From: Rhodopirellula sp. P2
GTDB lineage: Bacteria > Planctomycetota > Planctomycetia > Pirellulales > Pirellulaceae
DNA length: 64,000 nt
NCBI RefSeq assembly: GCF_028768465.1
Contig: NZ_CP118225.1
Location: 1,841,001 to 1,905,000, forward strand
Direction: 5' to 3'
Part shown: piece after piece, positions 31,056 through 40,044 of the stretch
Position numbering within the stretch: position 1 is the stretch's first letter
Layout of the letters: each line of letters begins with the position of its first letter
The notes under the pieces: model-generated
Told to the model about the DNA's origin: nothing
The model's input: only the letters and a program-made list of their open reading frames with translations
The model's database searches: none
Translations under genes and position numbers: made by a program

Positions 31056-31439
31056 ATGAGTCAATCTGAAGTCGACTTGTTAGACCAACTCGGCGGCACC
31101 GACGGGATCCGTCGCGTCGTCGACGAGATGTATGTCCGCGTGCTAGCGGACCCCGAGTTGACTCATTTCTTTGAGGGAGTTCCGATCGAGAAATTGGCGC
31201 GGATGCAGGCTGAGTTCATCGCTTCGATCACTTCGGGCGAAATTGAGTACACGGGTGCGGACCTCACCAGGGTTCACGCCGGTCGTGGAATCACCCGAGC
31301 CCATTTCTCAACGTTTTGTGGTCACTTGACGGATGCGTTGGAGGCGAACAATGTCTCTTCGCATGCCATCCATCAGGTGCTCGGCAAGTTGGCGATGTAC
31401 AGCGATAAAGTCACCGGGTCGAGCAACGTCGACGGTTGA
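31056..31439 (+). CDS. Group I truncated hemoglobin
   Basis: 127 residues. The two-over-two globin pattern is visible: LLDQLGGTDGIRRVVDEMYV (helices A-B), ADPELTHFFEGV, the Gln-rich E helix RMQAEFIASITSG, YTGADLTRVHAGRGITRAHF with the proximal His in RVHAGRGI, and the C-terminal HLTDALEANNV. These proteins bind O2 or NO; roles include NO detoxification and oxygen sensing. GGGAGA precedes the ATG. Cotranscription with the upstream isomerase-like gene is likely. Confidence 0.9.
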   Translation: MSQSEVDLLDQLGGTDGIRRVVDEMYVRVLADPELTHFFEGVPIEKLARMQAEFIASITSGEIEYTGADLTRVHAGRGITRAHFSTFCGHLTDALEANNVSSHAIHQVLGKLAMYSDKVTGSSNVDG

Positions 31440-31442
31440 TGC

Positions 31443-31463
31443 AACGCCGCCAAGAGGGGCGTT
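31443..31463 (+). terminator. Weak hairpin after the hemoglobin gene
   Basis: AACGCC (31443-31448) pairs with GGCGTT (31458-31463), loop of 9, four bases after the stop codon. There is no T-run, so termination activity is uncertain. Confidence 0.3.
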
Positions 31464-31734
31464 CGCGTTTGTCTGTTGGGGAGCGGAACTGGTCAACGGT
31501 TGGTTGATTGCGTTCTGTTCGTCTGAGCGGCAAGACGCACGCCGCTTGTTTTGACTGCCTTGCAGCCGACGGCGATCGCCAGGTCGCTTTTGGCTGTCCC
31601 GGTCGACCGGATTTGGGCGACCGGATCCAGGCTACCGGACCTTGTTGGCTTCGCCGACAATTGGAGCCGATTCTTAGCGTGAACTCCCGGTTGGGATTGT
31701 TCCTGTTTCGCACATACCTTTGGTTTTTACTTCT

Positions 31735-33351
31735 ATGACTGCCACTCGTCGTCGCCCCGTCGTTTTGATCGTCCGTGATGGTTGGGGCCAGAACCCTGAT
31801 CCCAAATGGAATGAATGCAACGCTGTTCATTTGGCCAACACACCGGTCGATGAAAAGTTGACTCAAGAGTATCCCAGTGTGTTGATTCACACGTCGGGAG
31901 AAGACGTTGGGTTGCCCGCTGGCGTGATGGGCAACAGCGAAGTCGGGCACCAGAACATCGGTGCGGGGCGAATTGTCGATCAGGAAGTGATGCGAATCAC
32001 ACGGGCGATTCGCGATGAGTCGTTTTTTAGCAACCCCGTCGTCGTGGGCGCCATCGAGCACGTCAAGCAGAACGGCGGTCGCTTGCATCTGCTGGGGCTG
32101 ATGTCCGACGGTCGTGTGCACAGTGATTTGCAGCACGGCATGGCCGTGATTGATTTGGCCAAGCGAAACGGGTTGGTGGGGGATCAGTTGGCGATTCATG
32201 CGATCACCGATGGACGCGACACCTCGCCTCGTGGCGGGATCAAGTTTGTGTCGCAACTGACCGACCGCTGTGAAGCCTCCGGGGTCGGGGTTGTGGCTTC
32301 TGTGATCGGGCGTTTTTACGCGATGGATCGAGACCTGCGTTGGGAACGCGTGGAAGCGGCCTACAAGTTGATGACCCAAGGCACCGGGCAAACGTTCCCC
32401 ACTGCCAGTGCGGCGATCGAGAGTTATTACGCCAATCCCACCGATAGCAATCGAGGTGGAGACGAGTTCATCACCGCGTCCTCGATTGTTCCAGAAGGCG
32501 GTTCGCCAATCACGGTCCAGCCTGGCGATGCGGTGTTGTTCATGAACTACCGCGGTGACCGAACCCGAGAGATCACCAAGGCGTTCACATTTGATGAGGC
32601 GGCTTGGAAAGAGATTCCCGGCGGTGGATTCGATCGCGGTGGAAAGATCGACAATTTGTATTTCGCGACGATGACAGGTTATGAGACCGGGTTGCCGGTC
32701 AAAGTGATCTTCGAAAAACCCGCCAAGATGCCGAACATTCTTGGTGAGTACGTTGCTTCCAAAGGGTTGCATCAATTTCGCTGTGCGGAAACCGAGAAGT
32801 ACCCGCACGTGACGTTCTTCTTCAATGATTATCGGGACAACCCTTTTGAAGAAGAGGAGTGGGGCATGGCTCCTTCGCCCCGCGATGTTTCCACCTACGA
32901 TCAAAAGCCCGAAATGTCCGCGGAGGACATCACGGAGAAAGTGCTGGAGCAAATCGAGTCGGGCAAGTGCGACATGATCATCGTCAACTATGCCAACGGC
33001 GACATGGTTGGCCACACGGGAGTTTTGAAAGCTGCCATCGAGGCGGTTGAGAAAGTGGATGCTTGTGTCGGCCGAGTGGTCGATGCGACCTTGTCAGCGG
33101 GCGGGTCATTGGTCGTCACCGCTGATCACGGCAACTGCGAGCAAATGATTGATCCTGAAACCGGTGGGCCTCACACGGCGCACACGACCTATCAGGTCCC
33201 GTTGATCCTGGTGGATCCCGAGTTCGTTGGCAAACCTTTGCGTGAGGGCGGTCGTCTGGCTGACATCGCTCCTACCGTGCTGGCGTTGATGGGTTTGGAA
33301 GTTCCACCTGAAATGACTGGCCGTCCTCTGATGGAAACACAGACCGCCTGA
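31735..33351 (+). CDS. gpmI: 2,3-bisphosphoglycerate-independent phosphoglycerate mutase
   Basis: 538 residues from ATG 31735. It interconverts 3- and 2-phosphoglycerate in glycolysis/gluconeogenesis using two Mn ions. Seen: metal-binding DGWG near residue 15, the catalytic serine in VMGNSEVGHQNIGAGR (Ser68), HAITDGRDTSP, FMNYRGDRTREI, YANGDMVGHTG and the C-terminal metal site VTADHGNCEQM. Slightly longer than the usual 510-515. The TTG at 31720 is a less likely start. The stop TGA overlaps the ATG of the next gene. Confidence 0.95.
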   Translation: MTATRRRPVVLIVRDGWGQNPDPKWNECNAVHLANTPVDEKLTQEYPSVLIHTSGEDVGLPAGVMGNSEVGHQNIGAGRIVDQEVMRITRAIRDESFFSNPVVVGAIEHVKQNGGRLHLLGLMSDGRVHSDLQHGMAVIDLAKRNGLVGDQLAIHAITDGRDTSPRGGIKFVSQLTDRCEASGVGVVASVIGRFYAMDRDLRWERVEAAYKLMTQGTGQTFPTASAAIESYYANPTDSNRGGDEFITASSIVPEGGSPITVQPGDAVLFMNYRGDRTREITKAFTFDEAAWKEIPGGGFDRGGKIDNLYFATMTGYETGLPVKVIFEKPAKMPNILGEYVASKGLHQFRCAETEKYPHVTFFFNDYRDNPFEEEEWGMAPSPRDVSTYDQKPEMSAEDITEKVLEQIESGKCDMIIVNYANGDMVGHTGVLKAAIEAVEKVDACVGRVVDATLSAGGSLVVTADHGNCEQMIDPETGGPHTAHTTYQVPLILVDPEFVGKPLREGGRLADIAPTVLALMGLEVPPEMTGRPLMETQTA

Positions 33352-34694
33352 TGTCGGCTGCCCCAGGGGAAGGTTGGACTGTCGGGAATCGAGCTGTTGC
33401 GATCATTGCTGCCGCACTGATGTCGGTGGGTTTGGTCGCGACGTTCTCTCGCATTCTCGTCAGCTATCAAGTCCCTGGGCCATTTGATCCGGAGCATCAA
33501 GGGCTCTGTGATTTTCACAACGGGATCTACTTTCCCACGCGAGCGGTGCTGGCGGGGGAAAGTCCGTATAGCGATGCTTATGCGGCGAAGTATCCAGTCG
33601 CGAGACAGATTCCATTCTTCTCGCCGGTGATTCTGTTGATGCACGCGCCGCTGGCGTTGTTGCCGCTGCACGTTGGCGAAGTGTTGAACGTGATCCTGCA
33701 GTTGTTTCTGCTGGCTGCGATCGCTGTGTTGGTGGCTCGTGAAGCTGGGTATCCAAAACGATACGACGCGGTTCTTTGCATTGCCATGGCGATGGTCTAC
33801 AGCCGGGGTGGACACATCACCTTGTTCAACGGCTACTTCACCTTTCAGTTGGTGTTGGCAACGTTTTTATCCGTCGTTTGGGCGGATCGCCGACCGGTTC
33901 GAGCGGCGTTTGCGTTGTTGGTGGTCTCGGCGAAGCCAACCTATATTCTGCCGCTTGGGTTCCTGATGTTGGCTCGCGGGAATTGGCGTGCATTGGTCAG
34001 TGGTGCCGTGCTCAGCATTGCCGGCGCCGCGTTGCCGCTGGCTTGGATCGCACACCACGAAGGTGACGGCGACATCGTCGCGGGAGTTTCGATTCTGCAG
34101 CAGCAAATCGTCGACACGCAGGCGGTTCACCGCTCGATGGACGATGAGTCGCCGGTGCATTCCTGGACTCGGCTCGATCTGTTCGCGATCATCGCGAAAT
34201 GGCGTGGAGAAGACCCGGGGGATCTACCGCACATTCTGGCAATGGCGGCATTGTTGATCGTTCCGATGTGGGTGTTGTTTGTGCGGGCCCGTCGGGGCCA
34301 GGATGATGGGATCGCGGGCGTGACCGGAGGCGTCCTGCTGACCGCGTTGTTGGTCAGTTTGTACCACCAATCGTACGACTCGTTGCTCATGATCGCTCCC
34401 GTTGCGGGGGCCTGGATGGCGCGTCTGAATGGCTGGGCAGGCGTGATGCCCAAGCTGCGGTGGACGCTGTGTGCTTTGATGGCGTTTCCGGCGTTGAATT
34501 ACCTGTCAACGCGAACTTTTTTGCTGCGTTTTGAGTTGCCGGAAGTCGCAGTCCAAATTTTCACCAGCCTCAACGGGATCTGCTTGGCAATTTCGCTGGT
34601 GATCCTGTGTTGGATTGCCATCCGAAAGCCGGCAGATGGGACCGGCGAAGCCACTGGCTGCGTTGACGACGGCCTTTGCCCAAACCGAGAGTAG
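33351..34694 (+). CDS. GT87-like polyprenol-phosphate glycosyltransferase (DUF2029)
   Basis: 447 residues with about nine to ten membrane helices. The first extracytoplasmic loop holds CDFHNGIYFPTRAVLAGESP (residues about 53-72), where GT87/mannosyltransferase-like GT-C enzymes have their acidic catalytic residues. GT87 enzymes use polyprenyl-phosphate-linked sugars to build surface glycans; donor and acceptor cannot be told here. ATG 33351 shares its A with the gpmI stop (TGATG), suggesting coupling. Its TAG stop (34692-34694) lies at the very start of a dispersed repeat. Confidence 0.75.
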   Translation: MSAAPGEGWTVGNRAVAIIAAALMSVGLVATFSRILVSYQVPGPFDPEHQGLCDFHNGIYFPTRAVLAGESPYSDAYAAKYPVARQIPFFSPVILLMHAPLALLPLHVGEVLNVILQLFLLAAIAVLVAREAGYPKRYDAVLCIAMAMVYSRGGHITLFNGYFTFQLVLATFLSVVWADRRPVRAAFALLVVSAKPTYILPLGFLMLARGNWRALVSGAVLSIAGAALPLAWIAHHEGDGDIVAGVSILQQQIVDTQAVHRSMDDESPVHSWTRLDLFAIIAKWRGEDPGDLPHILAMAALLIVPMWVLFVRARRGQDDGIAGVTGGVLLTALLVSLYHQSYDSLLMIAPVAGAWMARLNGWAGVMPKLRWTLCALMAFPALNYLSTRTFLLRFELPEVAVQIFTSLNGICLAISLVILCWIAIRKPADGTGEATGCVDDGLCPNRE

Positions 34695-35040
34695 AACAGT
34701 TGTCTTCAACTGTTCCGCCTCAGAGGGGTCTTGGCGAAGGATGGCTCGAACTGTTTGACCTTGGAATGGGTGGGCCGGATCAAGCTGCTTCGGTGCCGCT
34801 CCGGCGAGTGGGTTTGCCGTGCCAGTTCATTGCCGGATGTGCGTCGCAAGCCTCCTTCTTCCGGCCTACGAGGTCGTGCGACGCCGTTCAGGCGTGCGCG
34901 AGTGTGAGGGCCAGGCATGGGAAGCGGGGTGGATTGCTCTCCCCTGGAAAGCTCGCTGAGCGCTCGCTTTCCGACCCTTCCCAACTTTGTCGGGCGGGGT
35001 TCTGAAGGCGTTACTGGCACGGCACTTAAAAACTGCACGA
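34690..35040. repeat. Dispersed intergenic repeat, family D, copy 1 (about 350 bp)
   Basis: It begins AGTAGAAC with a perfect 9-bp hairpin (34694-34702 with 34707-34715, loop TCTT). The best-conserved part is 34870-35040, matching 48493-48663: an ACGCC...GGCGT hairpin, GGAAAGC...GCTTTCC, then CGGGCGGGG and the end AAACTGCACGA. The middle differs between copies. It includes the stop codon of the glycosyltransferase gene. No coding potential. Confidence 0.75.
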
Positions 35041-35176
35041 CCTTCTACGCAGCAGGGCGAAGGAAGCGCCCGTCCGCTCGAGCTCCTATGATGGGGTGGA
35101 ACTTTGGGCGTTGGATTTCGTCCAAGGACTTCGTTGTCCATTCCTGTCTGCGCAACCCATCCACTCAAGACCCACC

Positions 35177-35803
35177 ATGATCTCGAAAACCATGCGAAGC
35201 GTCGTTCTATTGATAACCGTTGCGATGGGAGGCGGATTGGCCTGGCCATCTTCCGCCTCTGCCCAGTCTCCCGCGGAGGTGGTTTTGCGCGGGCCTGCTC
35301 CGCTTGCACTTGTTGCGCAGCGCCCTGACAGGCGGCAGCTCAACCGGGCGACGGCAGAGGCAGCGGCACCCGTCGGGAACGTCACCTACCAAACTCTGTG
35401 GTTGATTGAATCGGACGATGTGCATCGCATCGAGTATTCCGGTCCTGCTCGCAAGGCACTCTCCCAGGCCGGGTTTGGTCGGCTGGTGCCAGCGGGCAGT
35501 GCGATGGCGGCCGTTTCCATTGGGCAGAAAAGCCAGGTCGGCGGCGGTTCTCGCTACGGCCAAATGACCTGTCAGGTCCAGTTCTTGAACACGACCGAAG
35601 CCAACGAGTTGCAAGTGGAGGTCGATTTGCGAACCCGAACGCAACCGGAGCTCACGGTCACCACCATCGTGCGAGCCCCCATGGAAAAATGGTTTCTTGT
35701 CGGTTCGGCGGACTCTCGGGTCGGCCTGCCGACCCACGCCGACGACGGCAAACGCGCCGTCGTGATCATGAAAGTCACCGACGAAGTGATGATCCTGGAG
35801 TAG
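35177..35803 (+). CDS. Secreted hypothetical protein
   Basis: 208 residues. A signal peptide is clear: MISKTMRSVVLLITVAMGGG and LAWPSSASA, cleavage likely after ASA before QSPAEV. The mature part is a small soluble beta-rich protein; residues about 115-145 (YGQMTCQVQFLNTTEANELQ) and 160-180 may form a sandwich-like domain. No family recognised. ATG 35177 or 35192 both fit. The gene is convergent with the decayed sigma/kinase locus, with a family A element in the gap. Confidence 0.7.
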   Translation: MISKTMRSVVLLITVAMGGGLAWPSSASAQSPAEVVLRGPAPLALVAQRPDRRQLNRATAEAAAPVGNVTYQTLWLIESDDVHRIEYSGPARKALSQAGFGRLVPAGSAMAAVSIGQKSQVGGGSRYGQMTCQVQFLNTTEANELQVEVDLRTRTQPELTVTTIVRAPMEKWFLVGSADSRVGLPTHADDGKRAVVIMKVTDEVMILE

Positions 35804-35821
35804 TCGGCTTCGATGCGGAAG

Positions 35822-35889
35822 GTAGCGGAGCTCGTCGAGAGTTTCGACTTGCTGAACGCGATGCCGAAAGTCTTGACGACTTCCGCTAC
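35822..35889. repeat. Paired-hairpin element, family A, copy 3
   Basis: The left arm 35822-35846 is the CTC/GAG type (GAGCTC-GTCGA-GAGTTTC hairpin) and the right arm 35865-35889 is the GTC/GAC type. The arms form an inverted repeat with an 18-base spacer. It sits 18 bases after the stop of the secreted hypothetical protein gene. Confidence 0.75.
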
Positions 35890-35923
35890 GGTGATGCCCC
35901 TCATCTTTGACGTGGAGGCACCG

Positions 35924-36333
35924 TTAGTGCCGTTCGTAATAGCGGTTGCCATCCTGATTTGAGAAGGCTGGGATGGGGCCAGAGAGCGGGTATGGCGACA
36001 CGGGGCCATCGTGCGGAGTGGATGGTGGTGTGTCGTTCCAGTCCAGTGGATCGCTGCGGCCGAGCAATTGGTCGATTCGTCGCTGAATGATTTTGTCTTG
36101 GTTTTCAGCGCGTAGCTGATGGATCTCTTTGAGCGATTGAAGACGCTTCTCAATCACTACGATCTCCGAGCCTTGCTGTTCGTGCATCCGCTTGAACTCC
36201 TGTTCCAGTTCGCTGCGTAATTCAGCCAGCTTGGCATCCGCCTCTTTGCTGTTTTCGTCGGTGGTTGGTGCGCCGCGAAGTTGATTGACCAGTTGCATGA
36301 TTCGTTCGTTGTGTTTGGGGTTCCCCCTGATTG
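35924..36333 (-). pseudogene. Relic of a coiled-coil protein (C-terminal part)
   Basis: This frame reads IRGNPKHNERIMQLVNQLRG, then a long charged coiled coil (DAKLAELRSELEQEFKRM, EKRLQSLKEIHQLRAENQDK) and IIQRRIDQLLGRSDPLDWN before a disordered tail. It has no N-terminal signal or start of its own other than an internal ATG at 36298, and upstream the frame becomes nonsense where the kinase relic begins. I read it as the 3' end of a third gene fused by deletion to the kinase and sigma relics. A short real ORF from 36298 (124 residues) is the alternative. Confidence 0.5.
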
Positions 36334-36356
36334 CGACGCCACCTGTGAGTCTGGAT

Positions 36357-36485
36357 CTGGATGGGTTTGGCACGTGTCTCGGTGATCTTTCGCAGGATTC
36401 CCAGCGGTGACTCGGCGCGGAAGGGTGCGCGTCCGGTTGCCAGTGCGTAGAGCAAGCTGCCCAAGCTGAACCGATCCCAGTCGGT
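36357..36485 (-). pseudogene. Relic of a Ser/Thr protein kinase (C-lobe fragment)
   Basis: About 43 codons read DWDRFSLGSLLYALATGRAP then FRAESPLGILRKITETRAKP, which is the subdomain IX-XI part of Hanks-type kinases (D-x-F-S-L-G-S-L-L-Y-A-L-A-T-G-R-x-P-F-R). No catalytic loop, ATP site or start codon is present. It is in a different frame from the sigma relic upstream and from the coiled coil downstream, consistent with internal deletions. Confidence 0.7.
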
Positions 36486-36765
36486 CGATGGTTGCGTTCC
36501 GTGCGATTCGGCTGAGCCAACCGCGAAAGGAGCCTTGGGCAGTCACGTCAAAACGCTTCATCGCACCAGCAACCGACATCAGGATCTCTTGCACAATTTC
36601 ACGAGCGTCCGCGTCCTGCATCCCACGTCGTTTGACCAGACGGTAGATCACCGGTTCATCGATCGCGGAGAACTCGGCCCAGGCGAATTCGTCCTTGGAA
36701 TCACGCAGTCGCAAAAGCAGGCTTTCGCGAGTGGTTGGTTCGGCGGCGGTGGAATCAGAATCCAA
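36478..36765 (-). pseudogene. Relic of an ECF sigma-70-like factor (region 2 only)
   Basis: 96 residues from ATG 36765: SLLLRLRDSKDEFAWAEF, IYRLVKRRGMQDADAREIVQ and SFRGWLSRIARNATIDRL are the ECF sigma region 2 (core binding and minus-10 recognition). Region 4 is absent: straight after ATIDRL the DNA switches to kinase sequence in another frame. The gene is therefore truncated and probably inactive. Planctomycetes have ECF groups genetically linked to Ser/Thr kinases, which fits the ancestral order. Confidence 0.75.
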
Positions 36766-36895
36766 AACGCAGTTCCAGGTGGGTGGACCGACTGTTCAAA
36801 GAGTCTCACGGATGTCCGAGCCGAATCTTGCGCCTAACTTTGGAAAAAGGTAAAAATCCTGGTGAGTGCGATTGAGAGAGATTCTGTGCCGAGCC

Positions 36896-37891
36896 TCATT
36901 GGTGATGCTGGCGGATCCAGTTGGCTGCGTCGGTGAGGCTTTCTTCGAAGGGGCGGATTTTGTAGTCGAGTTCGCTTTGGGCTCGCGAGCTGTCGTAGTA
37001 GTGGTATTGGCTCGACATGCCCATGGCGGCGCTGTTGAAGTCGACTTCGTGGGGCAGCAGTTTGCCGACGATGTCGCCAGCGATTCCTGCGATCCAGCGT
37101 TGGGCTGGTCCGGCTCGCATGATTGGCGGGCGGGCGCCGGTTGCCTTGGTCATGGCTTTCCAGAGTTCGAGGTATCGCATGTTGTGGCCAGCGAGGATGT
37201 ATTGGCGGCCCGCGGGGATTTCATTGGCAAGCAGTTTTTCAGCGGCGCGGATGGTGGCGGCGGCCACGTCTCGTGAATCGCAGGTGCTGTTGCCGCCTGA
37301 GGGTGACAGTGGCCGCCAGGCTCGGCTGACTTCCAGCAACATTCGGCCGCTGCTCGGTTTCCAGTCCCAAGGTCCGAGCATGAATCCGGGGTGAACCAAG
37401 ACCGCTTTCAGGCCATTCTTGACCCCTTGCAAAACGACTTCGTTGCCGGCTCGTTTGCTGAGAACGTAACTGCACGGGATTTGTCCGCCGGCGTGATCCA
37501 GCGGGGTGTCTTCGTCCGCGACGCCATTGGGGGCCGCAATGCCAAGCGTGTTGACGGTGCCGACGTGAACGAGTTTGCAGTCGTGATGCAGGCAGGCATC
37601 GACGATGGTTTGGGTGCCGTCGCGATTGACAGCCAGGGAGTCCTCGAGACGGTGCCAGCCCAGATGAATCAGGCCAGCGGAATGAATGACCGCGTCACAC
37701 TCGGCCACCGCGTCTTCGATCGTGGTTTTGTCCCGTAAATCGCCAGCGGCGAATTGGGTTCGGATGCCATCAAAGACTTGGGGATCCGGTTCACCTCGCA
37801 CCAAAGCGATCGAGTCGTGACCGGCATTGGACAGTTGGCGGAGGATCGTGTTGCCCAGCAAGCCCGTGCCGCCAGTCACAAAGACTCGCAT
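36896..37891 (-). CDS. NAD(P)-dependent epimerase/dehydratase (extended SDR)
   Basis: 331 residues. Rossmann motif VTGGTGLLGNTILRQL at residues 5-20, acidic AAGDLRDKTTIEDAV, VIHSAGLIHLGW, and the catalytic Tyr-x3-Lys in CSYVLSKRAGNE. The look is that of the dihydroflavonol-4-reductase/HpnA-like sugar epimerase group; the substrate is unknown. Length is normal and the start codon ATG is at the Rossmann strand. It is not obviously in an operon; two different palindromic elements lie between it and accC upstream. Confidence 0.85.
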   Translation of the reverse strand: MRVFVTGGTGLLGNTILRQLSNAGHDSIALVRGEPDPQVFDGIRTQFAAGDLRDKTTIEDAVAECDAVIHSAGLIHLGWHRLEDSLAVNRDGTQTIVDACLHHDCKLVHVGTVNTLGIAAPNGVADEDTPLDHAGGQIPCSYVLSKRAGNEVVLQGVKNGLKAVLVHPGFMLGPWDWKPSSGRMLLEVSRAWRPLSPSGGNSTCDSRDVAAATIRAAEKLLANEIPAGRQYILAGHNMRYLELWKAMTKATGARPPIMRAGPAQRWIAGIAGDIVGKLLPHEVDFNSAAMGMSSQYHYYDSSRAQSELDYKIRPFEESLTDAANWIRQHHQ

Positions 37892-37924
37892 GGTGATTCC
37901 TTGGGGACCAACGGAATGAGACGT

Positions 37925-37976
37925 GGCATAGGCTTCCAGCCTGTGAAGCAGAGAACGCAGGCAGGAAGCCTATGCC
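37925..37976. repeat. Palindromic element, family C
   Basis: The left arm 37925-37943 and right arm 37958-37976 are inverted repeats of 19 bases with 18 matches (GGCATAGGCTTCC core), spacer of 14. The left arm also folds alone (AGGCT-TCC-AGCCT). It lies between accC (its stop at 38098) and the epimerase start, both minus strand. Confidence 0.65.
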
Positions 37977-37996
37977 GCATGAATCAACATTTCGGG

Positions 37997-38064
37997 GAGC
38001 GGAACTCGTCAAGAGTTTCGATCTGCATCTTGAATTGCCGAAAGTCTTGACGACTTCCGCTACG
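37997..38064. repeat. Paired-hairpin element, family A, copy 4
   Basis: The left arm 37997-38020 is the CTC/GAG type (GAACTC-GTCAA-GAGTTTC) and the right arm 38039-38064 is the GTC/GAC type. It lies 33 bases after the accC stop codon. Same orientation as copy 3, opposite to copy 1. Confidence 0.8.
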
Positions 38065-38097
38065 ACCAGAACCACTTTTCCTAGCAGTGACGCAACA

Positions 38098-39450
38098 CTA
38101 AGACGTTTGGCCTTTGTAGTTCCGGTCGACGAACTTGGTGTCGACCGTGCCGTTCACAAAGGCTTCGTTCTGCAGAATCCAGTTGTGGAATCCAACCGTT
38201 GTCGTGATGCCTTCGATTTGCAATTCCTTCAACGCACGCAGCATCGTCGCGATGGCTTGTTCTCGCGTGGGGCGATGGACGATCAGTTTGCCGATCATCG
38301 AATCGTAGTAAGGCGGGACCACGTAGCCAGCCTTCACGTGCGAATCGAAGCGAACGCCCATGCCACCGGGCACAAACATCGACTCAATTTTGCCGGGACA
38401 AGGTTGGAAGTTCTTGGTTGGGTCTTCCGCGTTGAGTCGGCATTCGATCGCGTGACCGGTGCACGTCAGTTCTTCTTGGCGGAACGACAGGGGCAGTCCC
38501 GAAGCGACTCGGATTTGTTCTTGGATCAGGTCCACGCCGGTGATCATTTCAGAGACCGGGTGTTCGACTTGGATTCGAGCGTTGACTTCGATGAAGTAGA
38601 AGTTGTATTCCTTGTCGACGATGAACTCGACTGTTCCCGCACCGGCGTAGTCGGCACCTGCGATCATTCGCACGGCGGCATCGCAGATGGCTTCGCGGCG
38701 ATCGGCGGGCAGGTCGGGGCTGGGGGCTTCTTCGACGAGTTTTTGGTGTCGTCGTTGGACGCTGCAATCGCGTTCAAACAGGTGGCACACGTTGCCGTGC
38801 GTGTCCGCAATCACTTGGACTTCGATGTGGCGTGGTTGCTGGATGAATTTTTCCAGGTACACGCCGCCGTTGCCGAAGGCCGCGATGGCTTCGTTGCGAG
38901 CCGCTTCGAGTTGGCTTTTGAGGACATCTTCGGTTTCTGCGACTCGCATGCCTTTGCCACCACCACCTGCGGTGGCTTTGATCAGCACGGGGAAGCCGAT
39001 CTCTTTGGCGGTGTCGATGGCACGGTCAAAGTCCGCGATCAATCCATCGCTGCCGGGGACGACAGGGACGTTTTGGGCGATGGCCATCGAGCGAGCGGTG
39101 TTTTTATCGCCCAGTTTGTCCATGGCCGTTGGCGAGGGGCCGATGAATTCGAACCCGCTGCTTCGGCATTGCTCGTTGAATTGAGCGTTTTCCGCCAAAA
39201 AGCCGTAGCCGGGATGGATGGCATCGACGCCGGCGACTTCTGCCGTGGCGATGATGCGATCGATTTTCAGGTAGCTGTCGGCGCTGCGGTTGGTGCCAAC
39301 GCAGTACGCATGGTCCGCCAATTTGACGTGCATGGAGTCTTTGTCGGCTTCGCTGTAGACCGCGACCGACTCAATGCCCATTTCACGACAAGCGCGAATC
39401 ACACGCAGCGCAATCTCGCCTCGATTGGCGATCAAAATTCGTTCGAACAT
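38098..39450 (-). CDS. accC: Acetyl-CoA carboxylase, biotin carboxylase subunit
   Basis: 450 residues. It carboxylates the biotin on AccB with ATP and bicarbonate, the first step of fatty acid synthesis. Seen: [20 protein letters not shown] at the start, [10 protein letters not shown], the ATP-grasp loop [15 protein letters not shown], the [13 protein letters not shown] strand, and [16 protein letters not shown] with the catalytic Glu/Asn/Arg. Normal length. It begins 3 bases after the accB stop; together with pepP upstream this is a common bacterial gene order. Confidence 0.97.
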   Translation of the reverse strand: MFERILIANRGEIALRVIRACREMGIESVAVYSEADKDSMHVKLADHAYCVGTNRSADSYLKIDRIIATAEVAGVDAIHPGYGFLAENAQFNEQCRSSGFEFIGPSPTAMDKLGDKNTARSMAIAQNVPVVPGSDGLIADFDRAIDTAKEIGFPVLIKATAGGGGKGMRVAETEDVLKSQLEAARNEAIAAFGNGGVYLEKFIQQPRHIEVQVIADTHGNVCHLFERDCSVQRRHQKLVEEAPSPDLPADRREAICDAAVRMIAGADYAGAGTVEFIVDKEYNFYFIEVNARIQVEHPVSEMITGVDLIQEQIRVASGLPLSFRQEELTCTGHAIECRLNAEDPTKNFQPCPGKIESMFVPGGMGVRFDSHVKAGYVVPPYYDSMIGKLIVHRPTREQAIATMLRALKELQIEGITTTVGFHNWILQNEAFVNGTVDTKFVDRNYKGQTS

Positions 39451-39453
39451 GGA

Positions 39454-39951
39454 TCAGCCGTCCACCTGGACGCGGAACAAAGGTTTGCCGAAATCAACGG
39501 CTTGTTGGTCGCTGACGAGCACTTCGACGATTTTTCCGCGGCACTCCGCTGGAATTTCGTTGAAGACCTTCATCGCTTCAACGATGCAAATCACGGTGTC
39601 TTCGTTGACGACATCGCCCACTTTGACAAACGCTGGGGATTCCGGGTTGGCCTTGGAATAGAAGGTGCCCACCATCGGCGAATTGATCGTGATGGTGCCG
39701 GCCGTGTCAGCCGAGGCATCATCACCAGAGGCAGCGGGAGCCGATGCGGCCGCTGGAGCGGCTGCGACGGGAGCTGCCGCAACGGGGGCGGGAATCATGG
39801 CTGGAGCCGTTCCACCCCGCGTCAGTTTGATGCGATCATCGCCTTGTTGCAGGTCCACTTCGTTCAGTTCGTGTTGTTCCATCAACTCGACGATCTGGCG
39901 AATCCGATCGATGTCAAACACATCCCCGCCGTCGGGTGTTTCCGATTTCAT
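39454..39951 (-). CDS. accB: Biotin carboxyl carrier protein of acetyl-CoA carboxylase
   Basis: 165 residues from ATG 39951. The N-terminal part (FDIDRIRQIVELMEQHELNE) matches the BCCP dimer region, followed by an Ala/Pro-rich linker (residues about 48-80) and the biotinyl domain with the biotinylated Lys128 in the VEAMKVFNEI context; INSPMVGTFYSKANPESPAF is the thumb-bearing strand. A TTG further upstream is not preferred. Part of pepP-accB-accC. Confidence 0.96.
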   Translation of the reverse strand: MKSETPDGGDVFDIDRIRQIVELMEQHELNEVDLQQGDDRIKLTRGGTAPAMIPAPVAAAPVAAAPAAASAPAASGDDASADTAGTITINSPMVGTFYSKANPESPAFVKVGDVVNEDTVICIVEAMKVFNEIPAECRGKIVEVLVSDQQAVDFGKPLFRVQVDG

Positions 39952-40044
39952 ACGAAGTCCGATACCTGCAAAGTCCAATGTTTTTCGAATCCAGAAGGGA
40001 TCCGATCCACTCTTTTTCAGAGTGAAGAATAAGATCGCAACGTT

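Noticed and set aside
35822..36153. Protein-coding reading of family A elements (recurring A-E-V-V-K-T-F-G...S-K-L peptides)
   Set aside because: The same peptide arises from different intergenic repeats in otherwise unrelated short frames; it is translated repeat DNA, not a domain.
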